Assembly: GCF_035610345.1 (NCBI RefSeq) | Contig: NZ_CP141212.1 | Location: 1,183,976 to 1,247,975 of the forward strand | Origin: Sinorhizobium meliloti | Lineage (GTDB): Bacteria; Pseudomonadota; Alphaproteobacteria; Rhizobiales; Rhizobiaceae | Reading direction: 5' to 3' | Length of the DNA stretch: 64,000 bases | In this document: piece after piece, positions 59,125 through 64,000 of the stretch | Layout of the letters: each line of letters opens with the position of its first letter | Numbering within the stretch: the first letter of the stretch is position 1 | Made by a program: the position numbers and the translations under genes | The notes under the pieces: generated by a model | Database searches by the model: none | The model's input: only the letters and a program-made list of their open reading frames with translations | What the model was told of the DNA's origin: nothing

Positions 59125-60096
59125 ATGATCCGTTCTGTCGTGCGCGGCTTCGGGGCAGCACTGCCGAAGCGAGTGATGACCAATAAGGAAATCGAATCCA
59201 AGGTCGACACGTCCGACGAATGGATCGTGCAGCGGACCGGCATCCGCCAGCGCTATATCGCAGGCGAGGAGGAGACGAGCGCCTCTCTCGGCGAGGCGGC
59301 GGCGCGTGCGGCGCTCGCGAGAGCCGAGCTGACGCCCGACGACATCGACCTGATCATCGTCGCGACCTCCACTCCGGACAACACCTTCCCTGCAACCGCG
59401 GTGAACATCCAGAACCGCCTCGGCATGCGGCACGGTGCGGCGTTCGATATGCAGGCGGTCTGTTCCGGCTTCGTCTACGCGGTCGCGACGGCTGACGCCT
59501 ATATTCGCGGCGGTCTCTCCAAACGCGCGCTGGTCATTGGCGCTGAGACCTTTTCGCGACTTCTGGACTGGACCGACCGGACGACCTGTGTGCTCTTCGG
59601 CGACGGCGCCGGTGCGATCGTCCTGGAGGCGCAGGAGGGGGCCGGCACGAAGGCTGATCGAGGCGTTCTGACGGCGCAATTGCGCTCTGACGGCGCCCAC
59701 CGCGACAAGCTCTATGTCGACGGCGGGCCGTCCACGACGGGCACCGTCGGCCATCTCCGGATGGAAGGGCGCGAGGTCTTCAAGCATGCGGTCGGCATGA
59801 TCACCGACGTGATCGAGGCGGCTTTCGAGGCAACCGGGACGACCGCCGACGACATCGATTGGCTGGTTCCGCACCAGGCCAACCGCCGCATTATTGACGG
59901 CTCGGCCAAGAAGCTCGGCATCCCTCTCGAAAAGGTTGTGGTTACCGTCGATCTGCATGGCAACACCTCCGCGGCGTCGATTCCGCTTGCCCTTGATGCC
60001 GCCGCCTCCGACGGCCGGATCAAGAAGGGTGATCTCGTAATGCTCGAGGCGATGGGCGGGGGCTTCACCTGGGGCTCCGTTCTTCTTCGCTGGTAA
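59125..60096 (+). CDS. fabH: Beta-ketoacyl-ACP synthase III
   Basis: 323 residues. Starts each fatty acid by condensing acetyl-CoA with malonyl-ACP. The Cys-His-Asn triad is readable: Cys113 in [12 protein letters not shown], His in [12 protein letters not shown] and Asn in [10 protein letters not shown]. The final [13 protein letters not shown] is also typical. Part of the plsX-fabH-ihfA-merR run. Confidence 0.97.
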   Translation: MIRSVVRGFGAALPKRVMTNKEIESKVDTSDEWIVQRTGIRQRYIAGEEETSASLGEAAARAALARAELTPDDIDLIIVATSTPDNTFPATAVNIQNRLGMRHGAAFDMQAVCSGFVYAVATADAYIRGGLSKRALVIGAETFSRLLDWTDRTTCVLFGDGAGAIVLEAQEGAGTKADRGVLTAQLRSDGAHRDKLYVDGGPSTTGTVGHLRMEGREVFKHAVGMITDVIEAAFEATGTTADDIDWLVPHQANRRIIDGSAKKLGIPLEKVVVTVDLHGNTSAASIPLALDAAASDGRIKKGDLVMLEAMGGGFTWGSVLLRW

Positions 60097-60120
60097 GAAA
60101 ATAATGAATTACGGCAGGCG

Positions 60121-60149
60121 CTTGACCGGAAAAGACAAGGGCAATAGTC
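60121..60149 (+). promoter_or_regulatory. Weak candidate promoter for ihfA
   Basis: CTTGAC at 60121 and ATAGTC at 60144 are 17 bases apart. The -35 is a perfect rhizobial match, the -10 only partial. Confidence 0.35.
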
Positions 60150-60189
60150 TTCAATCGCTGATCGGCATGCCAGACATCGGTGGGGGAAG

Positions 60190-60528
60190 ATGAGCGGAAA
60201 AACAGTAACGCGGGCAGACTTGGCTGAATCGGTTTTTCGCAAGGTGGGTCTGTCTCGCACGGAGTCCGCCGAACTCGTGGAAACTGTCATCGACGAGATC
60301 TGCAACGCAATCGTGCGTGGCGAGAGCGTGAAGCTGTCTTCTTTCGCAACGTTTCAGGTGCGCGACAAGAACGAGCGCATCGGCCGGAACCCGAAAACCG
60401 GCGAGGAAGTGCCGATTTCTCCGCGCCGGGTGATGACCTTCAAGGCTTCGAATGTCCTGAAGCAGCGGGTCCTGAAGGCGCATCTGAGCCGCAAGTCCAA
60501 GTTGAAACCGTCCAACCCGGCCGGCTGA
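60190..60528 (+). CDS. ihfA: Integration host factor subunit alpha
   Basis: 112 residues, HU/IHF fold. [27 protein letters not shown] is the first helix pair, and [23 protein letters not shown] is the DNA-bending arm with the conserved Pro and Arg. IHF bends DNA at promoters, origins and recombination sites with its beta partner, which is encoded elsewhere. Placement before a MerR regulator is typical of alphaproteobacteria. The C-terminal basic tail ([15 protein letters not shown]) is longer than in E. coli. Confidence 0.95.
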   Translation: MSGKTVTRADLAESVFRKVGLSRTESAELVETVIDEICNAIVRGESVKLSSFATFQVRDKNERIGRNPKTGEEVPISPRRVMTFKASNVLKQRVLKAHLSRKSKLKPSNPAG

Positions 60529-60676
60529 AGCGCCGTTGACCACCACAAATGTGGTTGAAAACCCATCCATAAGCCATTGAAATAGGCATGATTCGTGTAA
60601 TCATCGCCTGACGATCCGTGCGTCGCGTAGCCGATCTTGCGCGGCGAGTAAGCGCCGCCCGAAGCATTGCCGGGAA

Positions 60677-60716
60677 AGTGCTTAGCGGTTTTCCGTACGG
60701 AAGTGCGGAGCTTCAA
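60677..60716 (+). repeat. Short dispersed repeat, copy 2 (partner at 15086-15126)
   Basis: The 40-base block with TAGCGGTTTTCCGT, 35/40 identical to the copy before hdaA. It lies in the 335-base gap between ihfA and the MerR gene; the rest of that gap shows no gene. Confidence 0.7.
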
Positions 60717-60863
60717 GGACTTAGAGGGTTTCAGTCTTTCCATGAAACACTGAAAGCGCTGGTCCTAGCGGCGATTTGGATGGCGGATACGCAGACAGAG
60801 GACGTAAAACACGTCGCAGGAATCGGTTCAGATCCCGACGCGCCTTATGGAGATGGGGACCAC

Positions 60864-61394
60864 ATGGAGAAAAGCCCGGATGCTTTCCGCACCATCAGCG
60901 AGGTTGCGGACGAACTCGATCTCCCCCAACACGTGCTTCGTTTCTGGGAAACCCGGTTCCAGCAGATCAAGCCGATGAAGCGCGGTGGCGGGCGCCGCTA
61001 TTATCGCCCCGAGGATGTCGACCTGCTCAAGGGCATCCGCCACCTCCTCTACGATCACGGCTATACGATCAAGGGTGTGCAGAAGCTTTTGAAAGCCAAC
61101 GGCAACAAATTCGTCGCCGCCATCGCGAGCGGGGATCTTGCGACCGTCGAGGCGCTTGCCGCTTCCAGCAACGAAGAGCCGGCGCCGCCCAAGGCGGGCG
61201 TGGCGGAGGAGGACCAGATCGTCGGCCGTCCGAAGGCACCGGCGAGCCGGCGTTTCTTCTCTTTCGGCACCGGAGGCGACGATGCCGAGATAACCGTCGG
61301 CAAGACGTCGGTCGGCAAGGAAGACAGGGCGCTGCTGCAGGAAGCGCTCTACGACCTCCTGGAATGCAAGCGTCTGCTCGATCAGGTTCGGTAG
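60864..61394 (+). CDS. MerR family transcriptional regulator
   Basis: 176 residues from [18 protein letters not shown], chosen for its GGAGATGGGG ribosome site; an ATG at 60780 (204 residues) is possible. The MerR winged helix is [26 protein letters not shown], with wing [15 protein letters not shown] and the dimer helix [14 protein letters not shown]. There are no Cys ligands, so it is not a metal sensor. The C-terminal third has a low-complexity linker and a short helix ([16 protein letters not shown]). It is always downstream of ihfA in rhizobia as far as I recall; target genes unknown. Confidence 0.88.
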   Translation: MEKSPDAFRTISEVADELDLPQHVLRFWETRFQQIKPMKRGGGRRYYRPEDVDLLKGIRHLLYDHGYTIKGVQKLLKANGNKFVAAIASGDLATVEALAASSNEEPAPPKAGVAEEDQIVGRPKAPASRRFFSFGTGGDDAEITVGKTSVGKEDRALLQEALYDLLECKRLLDQVR

Positions 61395-61457
61395 TAGGGA
61401 AGACACGGGAAGGGGGCCTCGAAAGCAGTGCCGAGGCCCAACTCGGTCGTGATCAAC

Positions 61458-61673
61458 TTATTCGGCCGCTTCTTCCGTCGACTGCTGTGCATTCTTCTGT
61501 TTCAGGAGGAGATCGTCAGAGGTCGACTGCTCGGCCTTTGCCACGCTCGCGGTCGTGATCTCCTTGTCGACTTTATCGATCGATGCCGTGGTATTGGAAT
61601 GGCCCAGGCAATCGGCTGACGCTGCCGTCGCCGATAAAGCGAAGGCGGCTGCAAGTACGAGAATGCTCTTCAT
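61458..61673 (-). CDS. Small exported protein, unknown function
   Basis: 71 residues. A Sec signal (ILVLAAAFALSATAASA), then a 50-residue mature chain with one Cys (ADCLGHSNTTASIDKVDKEI) and a Gln/Ser/Glu-rich tail (QKNAQQSTEEAAE). The AGGAG site before the ATG supports translation. Similar small proteins beginning DCLGH occur in rhizobia; no function known. Convergent with the MerR gene. Confidence 0.7.
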   Translation of the reverse strand: MKSILVLAAAFALSATAASADCLGHSNTTASIDKVDKEITTASVAKAEQSTSDDLLLKQKNAQQSTEEAAE

Positions 61674-61856
61674 CGGGCTTCTCCTGTGGTTTGCAGGCGC
61701 AGTTTATCCAGCACGGGACATCGATCCAAATCACAAAACTGTTGTCTTGCCGCTTCCGCTACAGTCGGCGGCCTCCTGTGATGGGCGAGCTCCATTTTCC
61801 CCCTTGCGCCGGGCGTGTGTTCCGACTAATGAGAGCGGGCTTGTAACCAAGCGGGT

Positions 61857-61933
<77 letters not shown>

Positions 61934-63207
61934 TTTCCGCTTTGGTTTCAACGCGATACGATGGGCGCCCTTGCGCAATCCTGGATCTTGGCTTTCGCCC
62001 TGATTCGTTTCCACTGCATCTTGAGCCCGCTATAGGTGATCGGATACCGGTTGCCCTTCTTCCTCCCCATCTCCTTCGAGACGACGCTCGGTTGCGGCGT
62101 TGATCGAGCTGTGCCAGCGTGTGCTCAAAGTTGCCCGGAAGTGGCAGCATCCTCGGGGCGAGGGAGGAGATGAGGACGCTGCCGCTCCGTCCGGAGACGG
62201 GCTTTAACGGTCGGCCGCATAGATGGTTCCGACTGGCGCTTTGTGTTTTTGCTTCGGGGAGAGTAAGTCCGCTTGCTCTCACTCTGTCATCGATGTGACA
62301 ACCACCTTCTGCCGAGATACTCCAAGGCCTTCAGGCGACTGTGATCGGCTCCGCGGGTCACTCCAACTGACTTCCGCCGCTGCGCCATCGTTTTCTTTGG
62401 AGTGTCAGAATCCTTGTTCTCGTCGCGTGAGGCACTTTGCTCCGGCAACGCGTAGTCGTCTCTGTCTTGCATCAATCAATTCCTAATGCGCTGGGGAGTG
62501 GGAGCCTCAGAGCTGCGGAGAAGGGACAATCTTTACAGCTCTGAGGTCATCACTCACCCAAGCGGCTGGGGGCCGCTCGACGGTGACAACTCCAATTCGG
62601 TCTGAAAGGTTTCGCTCGGCCGCCTGGCTAAGACCTTTGCCATCGATAAACCCGACCAAGGTCCGATATGCCGTCGGCGGGAAGCGCTGGCAGGGCTATC
62701 GGAACATCGCCCTCGGGCGATGGGGCGAGTGCCATTCCCGGCCTTGAAAAGCGTGAGCCCCGGCGCTGGCAAAACAGGCGCTTTCCCTTGATTCCTGTTC
62801 CGCTGAGAGTACAATATGTCCAAGCGACGTTCGAAGCGGTTCCCTTGAATGGAACAGGGCAAATGCGCCCCAGCTAGAAGATGACACGTCGCGACCGGAG
62901 CTGCAGCAAGTCCCCCGCTGCAGCTCTATTTGTGTCAGGCCATCTTTCGGTTTGGAGGAGCGGGTTGCCGCCGTCGCCTCGATCGTCGTCCGGCCACCAA
63001 CCCTGCCGATCGTCACCGAGTGCCTCTTTCGCCCGCTGATCGCCGAGCCGTGTCAACAGCCGTTGCAGCAGCTGGTGCTCGGTGATGCCGCTTACGTGGC
63101 TGGTACTCGGCGATTGGACGACCCATGCAGATCTGGGGCCTTCGAACGCTGTAGCAGGTGACGAGAGCCACCGTGGCGTTCATCTTTGAGTGCTGGAGGG
63201 CTGCACA
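61934..63207. other. Gene-poor stretch downstream of tRNA-Pro
   Basis: About 1.27 kb in which I see no gene with a domain, a good RBS and consistent codon use, apart from one doubtful small ORF listed separately. Frames are short and mixed on both strands. It may hold decayed genes or the edge of an integrated element. Confidence 0.5.
62287..62472 (-). CDS. Doubtful small ORF
   Basis: 61 residues, very hydrophilic (MQDRDDYALPEQSASRDENKDSDTP...), with a weak AGGAA site upstream. No similarity recognised. Listed only because it is the best-looking reading frame of this gene-poor stretch. Confidence 0.3.
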   Translation of the reverse strand: MQDRDDYALPEQSASRDENKDSDTPKKTMAQRRKSVGVTRGADHSRLKALEYLGRRWLSHR

Positions 63208-63486
63208 TTATTTGCCGGGTTTGGCTTTCCCTTTTGCGTTGTTTCCGCCCTTGCCGCCCTTTATGCCATTGGCGCCCTTACCGCCCTTTGCACTATTCCC
63301 GCCTCTGCCGCCCTTTCCCAGGTTCGAGCTGCCGCTGCCGGATGCAGCGATGGCATCCGAGGTGAGGCTGGCAGAAAGCAACATGGTCACAGCAGGTGGC
63401 GTGACTGCCGCGAATCGGCCGCAAGCTTTTAGAAACTCGCGTCTGTCTTCGTCGCTCTGAGGCAGTTCGGCCCGAGTTTTCTCCAT
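63208..63486 (-). CDS. Small Tat-signal protein with Gly/Lys-rich tail
   Basis: 92 residues. Residues 16-50 look like a twin-arginine export signal (RREFLKACGRFAAVTPPAV, then MLLSASLTSDAIAA). The mature part is low complexity: GSGSSNLGKGGRGG followed by repeated GGKGxN units to the end (KAKPGK). An AGGAGGG ribosome site seven bases before the ATG strongly supports expression. Similar short Tat proteins with Gly/Asn/Lys tails occur in rhizobia; function unknown, a cell-surface or peptide role is conceivable. Confidence 0.7.
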   Translation of the reverse strand: MEKTRAELPQSDEDRREFLKACGRFAAVTPPAVTMLLSASLTSDAIAASGSGSSNLGKGGRGGNSAKGGKGANGIKGGKGGNNAKGKAKPGK

Positions 63487-63679
63487 CTCTGTGCCCTCCT
63501 GTTGGCGAGGGCTATTTTAAAGACATCTCTAATGTGTTGCGATATAGCGATCAATATAGGCTCGCCGCGTTTGAGAATTCATCGAAATCTGCTCCCGCGT
63601 CGGCAACGGCTGATTTGGCCCCGATCCATTTTTCATTGTCGAGCATGCACCGCAGCTGCTCCGGTGCGTCGTAGGACGC

Positions 63680-63889
63680 CTAAGTGCTCCTGTTCGCCAC
63701 TGAAAGCTCGCATCGCCATGTTTTGACACTAAGAGCTGGATGCTGTCCCGACCAGTGGCTGACATACATTACGGAGCGGAACATGCACTGCATCAACGTT
63801 TCCTGGATCTCCAGGTGCAGGCGCTCCTCACGGCATTTTTCGGGCGCCGAGATAAGGCACACCGTTAGTACCAGTGTTACCGGTCCCAT
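63680..63889 (-). CDS. Small Cys-containing exported-like protein
   Basis: 69 residues from the ATG at 63889 (an ATG four codons upstream is also possible). A short hydrophobic start (TLVLTVCLISA) is followed by PEKCREERLHLEIQETLMQCM, then SHWSGQHPALSVKTWRCEL. The spacing of Cys, QCM, W...HP and WRC recalls a recurrent family of small hypothetical proteins in rhizobia. Function unknown. It lies in the AT-richer right edge of the window. Confidence 0.5.
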   Translation of the reverse strand: MGPVTLVLTVCLISAPEKCREERLHLEIQETLMQCMFRSVMYVSHWSGQHPALSVKTWRCELSVANRST

Positions 63890-64000
63890 GATTGCCCCCA
63901 TACAATATAAATAGAATTATAAATGCCTAATAAAGTGTAATGGAATGTACTGAACGTCTGTGGCCAAATCTGGGCTGATTCGATCCTATGGCTGCTGTCG

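Overview
The window is a GC-rich chromosomal segment of an alphaproteobacterium. I place it in Sinorhizobium (Ensifer), close to S. meliloti or S. medicae. The reasons are the gene order (uvrC, pteridine-reductase-like SDR, RopB-type porin; lpiA/mprF-acvB; purMN; hdaA; ppk-ppx; ldtR-ldtP; glyA-nrdR-ribD-ribE), the rhizobial palindromic intergenic repeats, a groEL that lacks groES, and the style of the individual proteins. Assignments are by reading motifs and by memory of the families; no database search was run.

Layout. 0-5 kb: the 5' end of uvrC, a translationally coupled SDR, an Omp25/RopB-like outer-membrane protein, a GST, an RNase T2 lipoprotein, a small exported protein and rlmJ. 5-12 kb: a molybdopterin oxidoreductase, a NudK-like Nudix hydrolase, and the acid-tolerance pair mprF(lpiA)-acvB for lysyl-phosphatidylglycerol synthesis and turnover. 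12-20 kb: purM-purN, divergent from an AI-2E/PerM permease followed by hdaA and the polyphosphate pair ppk-ppx. 20-26.5 kb: leftward genes for a phytase-like esterase, a membrane nucleotide cyclase, RNase D, a multicopper oxidase and an MFS carrier. 26.8-35.6 kb: aspS, a rhodanese, an orphan groEL with a small upstream gene, an exported protein, parC and an ArsR regulator. 35.7-39 kb: a leftward hemB-RDD-bpt-EamA cluster. 39.2-46 kb: a small membrane protein, ldtR-ldtP (cell-wall L,D-transpeptidase and its regulator) and the glyA-nrdR-ribD-ribE run.

46.3-50.1 kb is the accessory part. A palindromic rhizobial repeat has been entered by an IS110-family (IS1111-type) element, and the transposase gene of that element has been entered by a group II intron. 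Deleting 46749-50060 restores a perfect 12-bp-arm palindrome, which fixes the element ends. The 285-base non-coding 3' end of the element is where an IS1111-type guide (bridge/seek) RNA is expected, and it contains short matches to the target and to the left junction. Two further cargo genes (GNAT, cupin) follow before the riboflavin/transcription run resumes.

51.4-61.4 kb: ribH-nusB-MFS, the proton-pumping pyrophosphatase hppA, BamE-like and CBP3-like proteins, a YceD-like protein, and plsX-fabH-ihfA-merR (membrane lipid start-up and DNA architecture). 61.4-64 kb: a small exported protein, tRNA-Pro(GGG), then a gene-poor tail with a few small ORFs, including a Tat-signal Gly/Lys-rich protein. 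Composition shifts toward AT at the extreme right, so the tRNA may border an island that continues outside the window.
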